Assembly (NCBI RefSeq): GCF_013367775.1 | Contig: NZ_CP055157.1 | Location: 930,001-994,000, forward strand | DNA: 64,000 bases | Direction of reading: 5' to 3' | Origin: Microbulbifer sp. YPW1 | Lineage (GTDB): Bacteria > Pseudomonadota > Gammaproteobacteria > Pseudomonadales > Cellvibrionaceae | Shown here: positions 9,073-18,364 of the stretch, in pieces | Numbering within the stretch: the first letter of the stretch is position 1 | Layout of the letters: each line of letters starts with the position of its first letter | Position numbers and translations under genes: made by a program | The notes under the pieces: model-generated | What the model was told of the DNA's origin: nothing | The model's input: only the letters and a program-made list of their open reading frames with translations | Databases searched by the model: none

Positions 9073-11352
9073 TTGCTCGGATCACTGCGCAGCATCGTTC
9101 AGGAAGTCAACACCGCCCGGGATCTCACCACCGCGCTGAACATCATTGTCCGGCGGGTGCGGGAGGTGATGGAAACCAAGGTGTGTTCGGTTTACCTGCG
9201 CGACAAACAATCCGGCAACTATGTGCTGATGGCCACCGAAGGCCTGAACCAGGACGCCGTTGGCCAGGTACATCTGGCCCCGGGCGAAGGCCTCGTGGGC
9301 AACGTCGCCACCCGCGAAGAGCCCATCAACCTCGAACACGCTGAGGCCCACCCCGCATTCCAGTACTTCCCCGCCACCGGCGAGGAGCGCTTCTCCGCCT
9401 TTCTCGGCACCCCCATCATCCACCATCGCAACGTGCTCGGCGTTCTCGTGGTTCAGCAGACCGAGCGGCGGCGCTTTGACGAGGGCGAAGAGGCCTTCCT
9501 GGTCACGCTTTCCGCACAGCTTGCCGGCGTTATCGCCCACGCAGAAGCCACCGGGGCCCTGGCCAACATGGGCCAGCAGCGCAACGAGACCAAGTTCACC
9601 GGCCTCGCCGCTTCCCCCGGGGTGGCCATCGGCCGCGCGCACATCGTCGCGCCGCCCGCCAACCTCGCCACCGTGCCCTTTGCCTGCACCATGGACGTCG
9701 AGGGGGAACTGAAGCTGTTCCACCAGGCCCTGGCCACGGCGCGGGATGAAATCCGCGATGTCGGCGAACGCCTGAAGAACGACCTCAACAAAGAGGAGCG
9801 CGCGCTCTTCGATGCCTATATCAGCATGCTCGACGACAACTCCATCGCCGTCGAGGTGTGCGAGCGCATCCGCCAGCAACTGACCGCCAGCCGTGCCTGG
9901 GCAGAAGTGATGCTGGAACACGTACGTCGCTTCGAAGCCATGTCCGACTCCTACTTCCGCGAGCGCGCCGCCGATGTACGCGACCTGGGCGCGCGGGTGC
10001 TGATGCACCTGCGCCAGCAGGAACTGAGCCTGCGCGAATACCCGGACAATACCGTGCTGGTTGGCGAGGAGCTGACCGCATCCGTGCTGGCAGACGTGCC
10101 GCGGGAAAAACTCGCCGGGATGGTCTCCATCAAAGGGTCCTCCAACAGCCATGTGGCCATCATTGCCAGGGCCATGGGGGTACCGGCGGTAATGGGCGTC
10201 CAGGAACTGCCATGGGAGCAGGTGGACGGGGTCGAGCTGGTGGTGGACGGCTACCGCGGTGAACTGCATATCCATCCCGGCCCCGAACTGAAGCGCCGTT
10301 ACGACGCGATTGTGGAAGAAGAGCGCGAACTCGCGCGCAATCTGGACCATCTGGCCAAACTCCCATGCGAGACCGCCGACGGCCACCGGGTACGGCTGTG
10401 GGTGAATACCGGGCTGATGGCGGATGTGGTGCGCTCGCTCGAACGCGGCGCGGAGGGCGTTGGCCTGTACCGCACCGAAGTACCTTTCCTGCTGCGCGAC
10501 CGCTTCCCCTCGGAAGAGGAGCAGCGTGAAATCTATCGCGAACAGTTACAGGCTTTTGCACCGCGCCCGGTGACCATGCGCACCCTGGATATCGGCGGCG
10601 ACAAGGCACTTTCGTATTTTCCGATTGAGGAAACCAACCCGTTCCTCGGCTGGCGCGGTATCCGCGTGACTCTCGACCACCCGGAGATTTTCCTGGGCCA
10701 GGTGCGCGCGATGATGAAAGCGAGCCTGGGGCTCGACAATCTGCGCATCATGCTGCCGATGATCAGTGGTGTCGGCGAGCTGGAAGCTGCACGCAAGCTG
10801 GTGGACCGGGCTTACGATGAACTGGTGGATGAGGGCTACGCGATCCAGCGTCCTCCACTCGGCATCATGATCGAGGTGCCGTCAGCGGTATACCAGGCGC
10901 GCGAGCTGGCCAAGCGGGTGGAATTCATGTCCGTGGGCAGTAACGACCTGACCCAGTACCTGCTGGCGGTAGACCGTAATAACAGCCGCGTAGCCGGCGT
11001 GTACCACAGCTTCCATCCAGCGGTGCTGCAAGCACTGCTGCAGGTAGTTACTGCCGGGCACGAGACCAGTACCAAGGTGGGTATCTGTGGCGAGCTGGCT
11101 GGCGATCCCGGTGGCGCGCTGCTGCTGGTGGCGATGGGCTACGACGTTCTGTCGATGAACGCCACCAACCTGCCGCGGGTTAAGGCCGCGCTGCGGGAGG
11201 TGAAAAAATCGGATCTCGACCGCCTGCTCCAGCAGGTACTGACAATGGAGTGCCCGGAGCAGATTGAGGAAAAGCTGCGCGGGTATTTACAGGATCTGGG
11301 GATCGGCGGGCTGGTACAGCCGCAGCAGGCTGAGGCCAGTTCGGATACCTGA
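9073..11352 (+). CDS. ptsP: Phosphoenolpyruvate-protein phosphotransferase PtsP (EI-Ntr)
   Basis: First enzyme of the nitrogen phosphotransferase system, transferring phosphate from PEP to NPr. Order: GAF domain (about 15-160), PEP-utiliser N domain, swivelling phosphohistidine domain with SSNSHVAIIARAMG (His360), and the TIM-barrel PEP-binding domain ending with GICGELAGDP. The frame opens upstream at a TTG at 8977, but the TTG at 9073 has GAGGAA six bases before it and yields MLGSLRSIVQEVNTA, which resembles the normal N-terminus of PtsP, so I chose it (759 residues). Follows rppH by about 130 bp and ends at a strong terminator. Confidence 0.92.
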   Translation: MLGSLRSIVQEVNTARDLTTALNIIVRRVREVMETKVCSVYLRDKQSGNYVLMATEGLNQDAVGQVHLAPGEGLVGNVATREEPINLEHAEAHPAFQYFPATGEERFSAFLGTPIIHHRNVLGVLVVQQTERRRFDEGEEAFLVTLSAQLAGVIAHAEATGALANMGQQRNETKFTGLAASPGVAIGRAHIVAPPANLATVPFACTMDVEGELKLFHQALATARDEIRDVGERLKNDLNKEERALFDAYISMLDDNSIAVEVCERIRQQLTASRAWAEVMLEHVRRFEAMSDSYFRERAADVRDLGARVLMHLRQQELSLREYPDNTVLVGEELTASVLADVPREKLAGMVSIKGSSNSHVAIIARAMGVPAVMGVQELPWEQVDGVELVVDGYRGELHIHPGPELKRRYDAIVEEERELARNLDHLAKLPCETADGHRVRLWVNTGLMADVVRSLERGAEGVGLYRTEVPFLLRDRFPSEEEQREIYREQLQAFAPRPVTMRTLDIGGDKALSYFPIEETNPFLGWRGIRVTLDHPEIFLGQVRAMMKASLGLDNLRIMLPMISGVGELEAARKLVDRAYDELVDEGYAIQRPPLGIMIEVPSAVYQARELAKRVEFMSVGSNDLTQYLLAVDRNNSRVAGVYHSFHPAVLQALLQVVTAGHETSTKVGICGELAGDPGGALLLVAMGYDVLSMNATNLPRVKAALREVKKSDLDRLLQQVLTMECPEQIEEKLRGYLQDLGIGGLVQPQQAEASSDT

Positions 11353-11396
11353 CCCCGGGGATTCGTGGAGATTTTTATGGCAGTACTACTGCCAAA

Positions 11397-11435
11397 CAAA
11401 CAAAAACGCCGGGCGCAATGCCCGGCGTTTTTGTT
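11397..11435. terminator. Bidirectional terminator between ptsP and gcvH
   Basis: Long stem CAAAAACGCCGGGC with its complement around a 5-nt loop, T-rich on one side and A-rich on the other, between convergent genes. A textbook two-way rho-independent terminator. Confidence 0.9.
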
Positions 11436-11454
11436 TCGGAAAGTGAGGCGCTGA

Positions 11455-11844
11455 TCAGCCCTCGTCGCTTTCCGCCTTGTACGCTTCCGCGTCCAGCAGC
11501 TTGTCCAGCTCGCTTTCATCGCTCGGCTTGATCTTGAAGAACCAGCCGTCGTCGTACGGGCTGGAGTTGACGGTTTCCGGCTCGTCTTCCAGCGCTTCGT
11601 TGATCGCAATCACTTCACCGGAGATCGGGGAGTAAATGTCGCTGGCGGCCTTGACCGACTCAACCACACCCGCCTCTTCGCCGGCGTTCAGGGTCTGGCC
11701 CACTTCCGGGGTCTCCACGTATACCACGTCACCCAGCGCATCCTGGGCGTGATCGCTGATGCCCACGGTTACGGTGCCATCCTCTTCCAGCCGCGCCCAT
11801 TCATGGCTGGAGGCGTATTTCAGTTCGCTGCGAATCTCGCTCAT
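11455..11844 (-). CDS. gcvH: Glycine cleavage system H protein
   Basis: 129-residue lipoyl carrier of the glycine cleavage complex; shuttles the aminomethyl group between GcvP, GcvT and the lipoamide dehydrogenase. The lipoylation site is Lys65 in [15 protein letters not shown], and the protein ends with the usual acidic C-terminal helix. Start chosen at the ATG giving [16 protein letters not shown], preceded by GAGGGAAG; the frame extends five residues further without benefit. It lies 78 bp downstream of gcvT and is probably cotranscribed. No gcvP follows: the next gene is convergent ptsP. Confidence 0.95.
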   Translation of the reverse strand: MSEIRSELKYASSHEWARLEEDGTVTVGISDHAQDALGDVVYVETPEVGQTLNAGEEAGVVESVKAASDIYSPISGEVIAINEALEDEPETVNSSPYDDGWFFKIKPSDESELDKLLDAEAYKAESDEG

Positions 11845-11922
11845 GGGTTCTTCCCTCAAAAAAGCTCAAAATTAGCTGTAAACAATGTATTCAGAAAATA
11901 GTCCAGTGGCCCGCAGGCAGCC

Positions 11923-13011
11923 TCACACCAGAGACTTGCCGTTGCGCACAAAACTCGGTTTTACCACCCGCACAGGGATCAGCTTCTTGCGCATCTCGAC
12001 CTGTGCAGAGTCGCCCACACTCACCGGTACCCGGGCCATGGCAATGGAAAAGCCCAGGGTGGGGGAGAAAGTTCCGCTGGTGATGATACCGCGGCGATCC
12101 TCGCCGTCCACCACAACCTCTTGCCCGGCGCGCAGAACACCGCGCTCTTCCAGCACCAGGCCGACCAGCTTGTTCTCGACGCCCGCAGCCTTTTCCTGCT
12201 CCAGCGCTTCGCGACCGATGAACTTGCGATCCTGCGGTTCCCACGCGATGGTCCAGGCCATATTGGCCTGCAGCGGAGAGGTATCATCATCCATCTCGTG
12301 GCCGTACAGGTTCATCCCCGCTTCCAGACGCAGGGTATCCCGCGCACCAAGACCGCAGGGAGCGACACCGGCATCGGCCAGTGCGCGCCAGAAGCCCGGA
12401 GCATCATCGTTGTTAAGCATGATTTCCAGGCCATCTTCACCGGTGTAGCCGGTACGGGCGATAAACCAGTCGTCACGGGCAAAACTGTTGAACACCTTGA
12501 GACCATCGATGGCCGCGGTCCAATCGATCCCCATGACTTCCTTCACCTTGCCGATGGCGTCGGGGCCCTGGATGGCAATCATCGCCAGGTGCGGGCGCTC
12601 GGTCAGGGTCACATCGAAGGCAGCGGCCTGCTGGTTCATCCAAGCCAGATCTTTTTCCCGGGTGGCGCAGTTGACCACCACGCGGTAACCCGGGTCGCGG
12701 AGGTATACGATCAGGTCGTCCACCACACCGCCTTTTTCATTCAGCATGCCGGTGTAGAGCGCCTTGCCGGGGTTGCCGTCCAGCTTGGCCACATCGTTGG
12801 CAAGCAGGGTGCGCAGAAAATCGCGCGCGCCATTACCATCCACATCCACCACGGTCATGTGGGAGACGTCGAACATGCCCGCGCCCTGACGTACCTTGTG
12901 GTGCTCTTCCAGCTGTGAACCGTAGTGCAGCGGCATGTCCCAGCCACCGAAGTCCACCATTTTGCCGCCCATGGCAACGTGGGCATCGTAAAGCGCGGTT
13001 TTGTTTCCCAT
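11923..13011 (-). CDS. gcvT: Glycine cleavage system aminomethyltransferase T protein
   Basis: 362-residue folate-dependent aminomethyltransferase that takes the methylene group from aminomethyl-GcvH to tetrahydrofolate. N-terminus [20 protein letters not shown] and the MPLHYGSQ and GMFDVSHMT motifs are characteristic. The frame continues 27 residues upstream, but the chosen ATG matches the usual GcvT start; its ribosome site is weak. First gene of a gcvT-gcvH pair. I looked for a glycine riboswitch upstream and saw no convincing aptamer. Confidence 0.95.
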   Translation of the reverse strand: MGNKTALYDAHVAMGGKMVDFGGWDMPLHYGSQLEEHHKVRQGAGMFDVSHMTVVDVDGNGARDFLRTLLANDVAKLDGNPGKALYTGMLNEKGGVVDDLIVYLRDPGYRVVVNCATREKDLAWMNQQAAAFDVTLTERPHLAMIAIQGPDAIGKVKEVMGIDWTAAIDGLKVFNSFARDDWFIARTGYTGEDGLEIMLNNDDAPGFWRALADAGVAPCGLGARDTLRLEAGMNLYGHEMDDDTSPLQANMAWTIAWEPQDRKFIGREALEQEKAAGVENKLVGLVLEERGVLRAGQEVVVDGEDRRGIITSGTFSPTLGFSIAMARVPVSVGDSAQVEMRKKLIPVRVVKPSFVRNGKSLV

Positions 13012-13335
13012 TCTGTGCTGAATCCCGTTCTTGAAACTGAGTGAAGGCGCGGACTGCATACCGTCAATCCGGTGGACGGCGGCAGGCGGCAAAGCCGCGT
13101 ATTCTAACGGCCCGGCAATGGCAGATACCAGATGCCAATACTCTGCAAAGACTAGCAGCCGCAGTGAAAAATTTTACCCGGCAACGCTTATGAAGCAGTC
13201 TGCGCGCACTTTTCACCGTGGAATCGACTCCATATTTGTAGCAACGCTATATAAATATGCGAAAAAATCACTTTTGGTACTAAAGCGTTTGCAGTAGCTT
13301 TAGCCGTCATCTGTCCCCAATAAACGCTTTTTCCT
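13012..13335. other. Divergent promoter region gcvT / SLC13 permease
   Basis: No gene. The centre (about 13225-13275) is AT-rich with TATATAAAT-like sequence readable as a -10 box on both strands, consistent with divergent promoters. No riboswitch fold was recognised. Confidence 0.5.
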
Positions 13336-15117
13336 ATGGATTGGTCCGGCTGGTTTTCCCTTTTTCTTGTTTTCGCCGTACTGGCCACACTGATCTTCAC
13401 CCGTATTCCGGCCTTTATGGTGATGATGGCCGCGCTCACCCTGCTAAGTGTCAGCGGTATTCTCACCCCGACTGAAGCCCTGTCCGGCTTCAGCAACAGC
13501 GGGCTGATCACCGTGGCAGCGATGTTCGTGGTAGCCGCCGGTATCCACGCGTCCGGTGGCATCGATATGATGGTGAAACACCTGCTGGGGCGCCCAAATA
13601 CGGTGCGCTCGGCCATGTTGCGGGTGTTCGCACCGGTCGTGGCCCTGTCCGGCTATCTCAACAATACGCCGGTGGTTGCAACCATGATCCCGGCACTGAA
13701 CGCCTGGGCCAAGCGGATCGATATCGCCCCCTCCAAGCTGATGATTCCGTTGAGCTACGGCGCCATCCTCGGTGGCACCCTCACCCTGATCGGCACCAGT
13801 ACCAATCTGGTGGTCAATGGCCAGTACCAGGCCATTACCGGCAACGAGGGCTTCTCCCTGTTTTCCATCGCCGCGGTGGGCCTGCCCGCCGCGCTCGTCG
13901 GCGTGGCCTTCATGCTGCTGTTCTTTCCCCGCTGGCTGCCGGACCGCCGCGAGAAAAAGCCCTTTGGCAACCTGCGGGAATTTACCCTGGAAGTGGCCAT
14001 CGACAGCGAGGGCCCACTGTTAGGACAGACCGTGGAAGACGCCGGGCTGCGCGGACTGCGCCGGGTTTACCTGGTGGAGATCGAGCGGGATGGCCGCATC
14101 ATCACCCCGGTGCGTTCCGGGGAGAAGCTGCGCGGCAGCGATCGGCTGGTGTTCGCCGGGGATACCGAGGCGATTTCCGACCTGCTGCGCATGCGCGGCA
14201 TAGTGCCGTCGGACCACCACGACGAGGATACCGCGCTCACTACCGGTATCGAGGAACGCCGCCTGGTCGAGGTAGTGGTCTCCCCGCACTGCGAGGTGAT
14301 CGGCAGCAGTATTCGCGATGCCCAGTTCCGCAAACGCTACGGCGCCGCGGTACTCGCGGTGGCGCGTGAGGGCCAGCGGGTCGAGGGCAACCTCGGCAGT
14401 ATCAAATTGAAAGCCGGTGACTCCCTGCTGCTGGAAGCGCGCCCCGGCTTCGTGCTGCGCCAGCGCTACAGCAAGGACTTCCTGCTGATCAATGACCTGG
14501 AAGCGGAGAGCCCCCGCCACGAGCGCGGCCTTACCTCCTGGTTAATCCTGATCGCGATTGTGCTGGCGGCGGGTACCGGGCTGATCAGCATGCTCAACGC
14601 CTCCCTGATCGGTGCCGGCACCATGCTGGTGACCCGCTGCTGCTCGGTCAACCAGGCACAGAAAAGCCTCGACCTGCCGGTATTGATCACCATTGCGGCC
14701 TCCTTCGCCCTGGGCGTCGCGCTGCAAAAAACCGGTGTTGCCGCCATGCTGGCAGAAGGCGTGATCTCGCTCTCCTACGGTCATCCCTGGCTGATGCTGA
14801 TCCTGGTCTACCTGTGCGTTTCCCTGCTCACCGAAATGGTGACCAACAATGCGGCCGCCATCATCATGGTGCCCATCGTGCTGCAGATTACTGCCAGCGC
14901 CGGACTGAATCCCGAACCCTTTATGTTCGCGGTCATGATGGCCGCCTCCGCCAGCTTCGCCACCCCGCTGGGCTACCAGACCAACCTGATGGTGTACGGT
15001 CCCGGCGGCTATCGTTTCTCCGATTACCTGAAAGTCGGCATTCCCATGAACCTGCTGATCGGGGCGGTGACAGTGACCATTCTGATTACTGGCTGGGATC
15101 TCACCCTGGGTCAGTAA
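13336..15117 (+). CDS. SLC13-family permease with two RCK_C (TrkA-C) domains
   Basis: 593-residue inner-membrane anion transporter. Two hydrophobic halves (about 1-205 and 395-593) flank a soluble insert of about 190 residues holding two TrkA-C/RCK_C-type ligand-binding repeats. Re-entrant motifs are visible in both halves: TLIGTSTNLVVNGQ in the first and ATPLGYQTNLMVYGPGGY in the second, the signature of SLC13/CitT/ArsB-like carriers. Relatives carry sulfate, dicarboxylates or other anions; the substrate cannot be deduced. Monocistronic in appearance, divergent from gcvT. Confidence 0.88.
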   Translation: MDWSGWFSLFLVFAVLATLIFTRIPAFMVMMAALTLLSVSGILTPTEALSGFSNSGLITVAAMFVVAAGIHASGGIDMMVKHLLGRPNTVRSAMLRVFAPVVALSGYLNNTPVVATMIPALNAWAKRIDIAPSKLMIPLSYGAILGGTLTLIGTSTNLVVNGQYQAITGNEGFSLFSIAAVGLPAALVGVAFMLLFFPRWLPDRREKKPFGNLREFTLEVAIDSEGPLLGQTVEDAGLRGLRRVYLVEIERDGRIITPVRSGEKLRGSDRLVFAGDTEAISDLLRMRGIVPSDHHDEDTALTTGIEERRLVEVVVSPHCEVIGSSIRDAQFRKRYGAAVLAVAREGQRVEGNLGSIKLKAGDSLLLEARPGFVLRQRYSKDFLLINDLEAESPRHERGLTSWLILIAIVLAAGTGLISMLNASLIGAGTMLVTRCCSVNQAQKSLDLPVLITIAASFALGVALQKTGVAAMLAEGVISLSYGHPWLMLILVYLCVSLLTEMVTNNAAAIIMVPIVLQITASAGLNPEPFMFAVMMAASASFATPLGYQTNLMVYGPGGYRFSDYLKVGIPMNLLIGAVTVTILITGWDLTLGQ

Positions 15118-15241
15118 TCCTCACAAAATTTGCTGGCGCGGCGACGCGGGCGGCGGTATAAAAGCCGCCCAGACCAACCCGCTGCGCCCGATAGCCTCCC
15201 CGGTAGACTCCCCCGCGCAGCCACTTTCGGAATCCACCTGA

Positions 15242-15931
15242 TTGAACGCTGCTTTTCCCCACGCGGAATCCCCCGTGGACAACACCTGGCTGCGCGGCCC
15301 TGATGGCGGCGACCCTCTCGACGTGATCGCCAGCGCGCTGCGTGAAACCGGCTACATTGTCCTGCCCGCACCTCTGCCGCCGGCCCTGCTCGGGTCGTTG
15401 TTACGGCACTTCCGCTCCATTGATCGCGCGCGCTTCCAGACCGCTGGTATCGGCCGCGAACAGGAGCACCAGCTGAACCAGTTTGTGCGCACGGATGAGA
15501 TTTTCTGGCTGGATCGAAGCAACCCGGCAGTGTCCGCCTACCTGAGCTGGGCGGAAACCCTGCGCCTGGGGCTGAACCGACGCCTGTTTCTCGGGCTGTT
15601 TGACTACGAATGCCATTACGCGCGCTACGATCGCGGCAGCTATTACAAGAAGCACATGGATGCGTTCAAGGGCGGCACCAACCGGGTGGTGAGCACGGTG
15701 CTGTACCTGACCCCGAACTGGCAGCCCAAGGACGGGGGCGAACTGCAGATCTACGCTCCGGACAGCGATACGGTGATCGAGAAAGTCGCACCGCGATTCG
15801 GGCAGATGGTGATTTTCCTCTCCGAGGAATTTCCCCACGAGGTACTCACCAGCCACCGGCCGCGCTATAGCGTAACCGGCTGGTTCCGGGTAAATAACAG
15901 CCTCGGGGAAACCGTTGACCCGCCCCGCTGA
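15242..15931 (+). CDS. 2OG-Fe(II) oxygenase, prolyl-4-hydroxylase-like
   Basis: 229-residue non-haem iron dioxygenase. The HxD...H iron triad is visible as His138 and Asp140 (YKKHMDAF) and His199 (EFPHEV); Arg208 in the RYSVTGWFR block is the probable 2-oxoglutarate ligand, with GGELQIY as the conserved strand before it. Closest in style to bacterial P4H-like proteins that hydroxylate protein residues, but the target is unknown. Start is a TTG with a poor ribosome site; a GTG 33 bp further in is an alternative. No linked substrate gene is obvious nearby. Confidence 0.85.
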   Translation: MNAAFPHAESPVDNTWLRGPDGGDPLDVIASALRETGYIVLPAPLPPALLGSLLRHFRSIDRARFQTAGIGREQEHQLNQFVRTDEIFWLDRSNPAVSAYLSWAETLRLGLNRRLFLGLFDYECHYARYDRGSYYKKHMDAFKGGTNRVVSTVLYLTPNWQPKDGGELQIYAPDSDTVIEKVAPRFGQMVIFLSEEFPHEVLTSHRPRYSVTGWFRVNNSLGETVDPPR

Positions 15932-15969
15932 GGGCAGGGTCAACGCAAACAACCCGGTAAAGCGCGCGG

Positions 15970-16536
15970 TCAGTGCACCGCAGCGACTGCGCGCAGTAAC
16001 TCAACAAAGCTTTCCGGGGTATCGATCGGGTACTCCATATTCAGGCGCGCGGCCACCGCTTCGGCACTGATCACGCCCCGCACATGGTGCTGATCCGTAT
16101 CCACTACCAGGCAGTGACGCTGCCCGCTGCGCCGCATCGACTCCAGCACATCGCGGATAGACGCGCCGCGCAGCTGATCGCGGTTCAGTAGCTGCAGGCG
16201 GTTGCGGCGGCGCATCAGGTCTCCCACCGTCAACTCCCCGCGGCTGTGTCCTGCAGCCACCAATTGCATGACCCGCTGGTAGGACACATCTTCAGCGGTC
16301 AGCAACCCGATAAAATCGCCCCGGTGATCCATCACCAGTACCCAGGAAAGATGTCCGGTGCGCAGCACCTGTGCCGCGTCCAGTGCAGACATCGATGCCG
16401 TCAGCACTGCCGGATGATGTTTCTTGAAGTCGGTGACAAATTTGAGCGCCGGCGAGTCCAGACTCAGCTCGTGAAACTCTTCCGGGAAAACCAGCTTGTC
16501 AGAATCCTGTAACGGGGTCAGTTCCAGTTTTTTCAT
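15970..16536 (-). CDS. CBS-domain-pair protein
   Basis: 188-residue soluble protein with a tandem CBS (Bateman) module at about 40-170: the two repeats are seen in LSWVLVMDHRGDFIGLLTAEDV and RHCLVVDTDQHHVRGVISAEAV. Such modules bind adenine nucleotides and act as energy or ligand sensors. No catalytic domain is attached, so it is a stand-alone sensor or regulator. Converges with the oxygenase gene. Partner unknown. Confidence 0.85.
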   Translation of the reverse strand: MKKLELTPLQDSDKLVFPEEFHELSLDSPALKFVTDFKKHHPAVLTASMSALDAAQVLRTGHLSWVLVMDHRGDFIGLLTAEDVSYQRVMQLVAAGHSRGELTVGDLMRRRNRLQLLNRDQLRGASIRDVLESMRRSGQRHCLVVDTDQHHVRGVISAEAVAARLNMEYPIDTPESFVELLRAVAAVH

Positions 16537-16657
16537 GGCAATAATTCTCTTTTTTCAGGCGCAGGCGGCCGTCTTTGGTAACGCATGCGACCAAATGATT
16601 TGGCTGGCACCGATAGCAAAGCGGAAAGCCATCGGTGCCAATTTCGATAACGGGAAT

Positions 16658-16942
16658 TTATTGCCGGGCGGGTGGCCCGCGGATGGGATGAGCGGCGAGT
16701 GCCGCAGAGGGTGAAAACTGTTGATGATGAAGCCGGGGAACGGGCAAGGCGCCGGCAAAGTTAACCGGTATTGCGGTGGCTACCGCACTGGAGTCCGGTT
16801 GATCCTGTGGCTCGCCTCCCCCTTCAATCAGGGTACTGACCAGAGTCTGCGCAGACTGTACATCTACAGTCTGTACTTCCGTGCGGCCTTCGGCACAGAA
16901 CAATACAGATTGCAGCAGTATCAGCAGGATTCCAACGCGCAC
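16658..16942 (-). CDS. Possible small exported protein, unknown
   Basis: A 94-residue frame opening with a plausible signal peptide (MRVGILLILLQSVLFCAEG) followed by a Pro/Ala-rich mature part with no domain I recognise. The surrounding 600 bp between the CBS gene and the CNNM gene hold nothing better. Could be a real small secreted protein or a chance frame; nothing proves translation. Confidence 0.35.
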   Translation of the reverse strand: MRVGILLILLQSVLFCAEGRTEVQTVDVQSAQTLVSTLIEGGGEPQDQPDSSAVATAIPVNFAGALPVPRLHHQQFSPSAALAAHPIRGPPARQ

Positions 16943-17137
16943 TACGGTCTCACTGACTAGGTTAGGGCAGAATCAAAATTATGGGAGTGTTACCGCGATC
17001 AGTCGGGCTGATCTTTATTTCTCCGTAGCTACTGTTATCTGCGCACTGCGCCACTTTTTCAAGTGTATTGCGATGAATCGATAGGGAGTTGAGGTCACTC
17101 ACTCTTGCCGCCAGATGCCCGCTGCACAAAGGTCAAC

Positions 17138-18358
17138 TCAACTATTTTTTCCGCTGTTATCGCCTTTATCACCGGGAGTTTCGGAATCTCCCTCGGCGCT
17201 GTCATCATGTCCACGTGAAGCGCCTTCCACCTCGTCCAGCTGGCGCTTGATGGTTTCCCGCAGCAGGTCCTGGGGCTCTTCGCCCGCCTGCTCCCGCTGT
17301 GCAGATTCATCCACCCGCAACCCGTAGCGTTTGGAACGCCAGCGCCACAGACGTTTGGCCAGCTCCTGGCGATCGGGCGTCTTGTCCGCCTCGTCAACGA
17401 TCTCCTCTCCCAGCAGGGTTTCGAGAATATCCTCCAGCGTAACCAGCCCTTCCAGGCTACCGTACTCGTCCACCACGGCACTGATCTGGATCCGCCGCGA
17501 CAGCATCTTGTGAAATACCTGATAAATCGCCGCGGTTTCCGGCAGCATCAACAGATCGCGACGCAGGCTGCGCAGGCTCTCTTCGCGTTCGCCGCGGGCA
17601 TAAGCCTGCAGCAGGTCCTGTTTGAGCACGAATCCAACCACCAGGTCGGGATCATCCTTTTCGTAAACCGGAATACGGGAAAAACGGCTTTTTTCCACCG
17701 GCTCGTAGGCCTCCTCAATGGTCAACTCCTGGGACAGGGAGTACACCACCGTGCGCGGTGTCATCACCTCGCGCACCGTGTGATCGCGCAGGGTGAAAAA
17801 CAGGTTGTGCAGAATGCTGGATTCATGCCGTTCCAACTGCCCTTCCGCCTCACCGATCTCCGCCATCACAGCGAACTCCTCGCGACTGAATCCGGTCAGG
17901 GTTGGGCCATGGGCCAGCCCCCGGGTCAACCAGTTCGACAGCCATACAAAAGGCTTAAGGACAATCACCAGATAGCGCAAGCCGTAGGCAGTGACCGGAG
18001 CCAGTTGCCGCCAGTACACGGCGCCCAGGGTTTTCGGGATAATTTCGGAAAACACCAGGATAAGCAGGGTAAGTATCGCAGAGGCGATGCCGAGATAATG
18101 GTTGCCGAATACCGCCGCAGCCTGGGCACCGGCACCGGCGGCACCCACGGTGTGCGCGACGGTATTGAGGGTGAGGATTGCGGCAAGCGGCGCGTTGATA
18201 TCGTCCTTCAGCTTGCGCAGCAGACGCCCGGACTTGTGTCCTTCGCGCTCCATCAGGCTCACGTACGGGCGGGTAACACTGAGTATCACCGACTCGGCAA
18301 TGGAGCACAGGAAAGAAAAACCCAGTGCGATAAGAACGTAAACAATCAGCAGAACCAT
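17138..18358 (-). CDS. CNNM-type transporter (hemolysin/CorC family), short form
   Basis: 406-residue inner-membrane protein. The first 140 or so residues form the CNNM (DUF21) membrane domain; a CBS pair follows at about 195-320 (VREVMTPRTVVYSL and VDEYGSLEGLVTLEDILETLLGEEI). The usual C-terminal CorC_HlyC domain is missing; instead there is a charged tail rich in Glu, Asp, Lys and Gly. Relatives are linked to Mg2+/Co2+ efflux. Six bases downstream of the rhomboid gene on the same strand, so the two are probably cotranscribed. Confidence 0.87.
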   Translation of the reverse strand: MVLLIVYVLIALGFSFLCSIAESVILSVTRPYVSLMEREGHKSGRLLRKLKDDINAPLAAILTLNTVAHTVGAAGAGAQAAAVFGNHYLGIASAILTLLILVFSEIIPKTLGAVYWRQLAPVTAYGLRYLVIVLKPFVWLSNWLTRGLAHGPTLTGFSREEFAVMAEIGEAEGQLERHESSILHNLFFTLRDHTVREVMTPRTVVYSLSQELTIEEAYEPVEKSRFSRIPVYEKDDPDLVVGFVLKQDLLQAYARGEREESLRSLRRDLLMLPETAAIYQVFHKMLSRRIQISAVVDEYGSLEGLVTLEDILETLLGEEIVDEADKTPDRQELAKRLWRWRSKRYGLRVDESAQREQAGEEPQDLLRETIKRQLDEVEGASRGHDDSAEGDSETPGDKGDNSGKNS

Positions 18359-18364
18359 GGGCGA

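Noticed and set aside
13012..13335. Glycine riboswitch upstream of gcvT
   Set aside because: I looked for the tandem aptamer signature on the minus strand and found no recognisable conserved cores.
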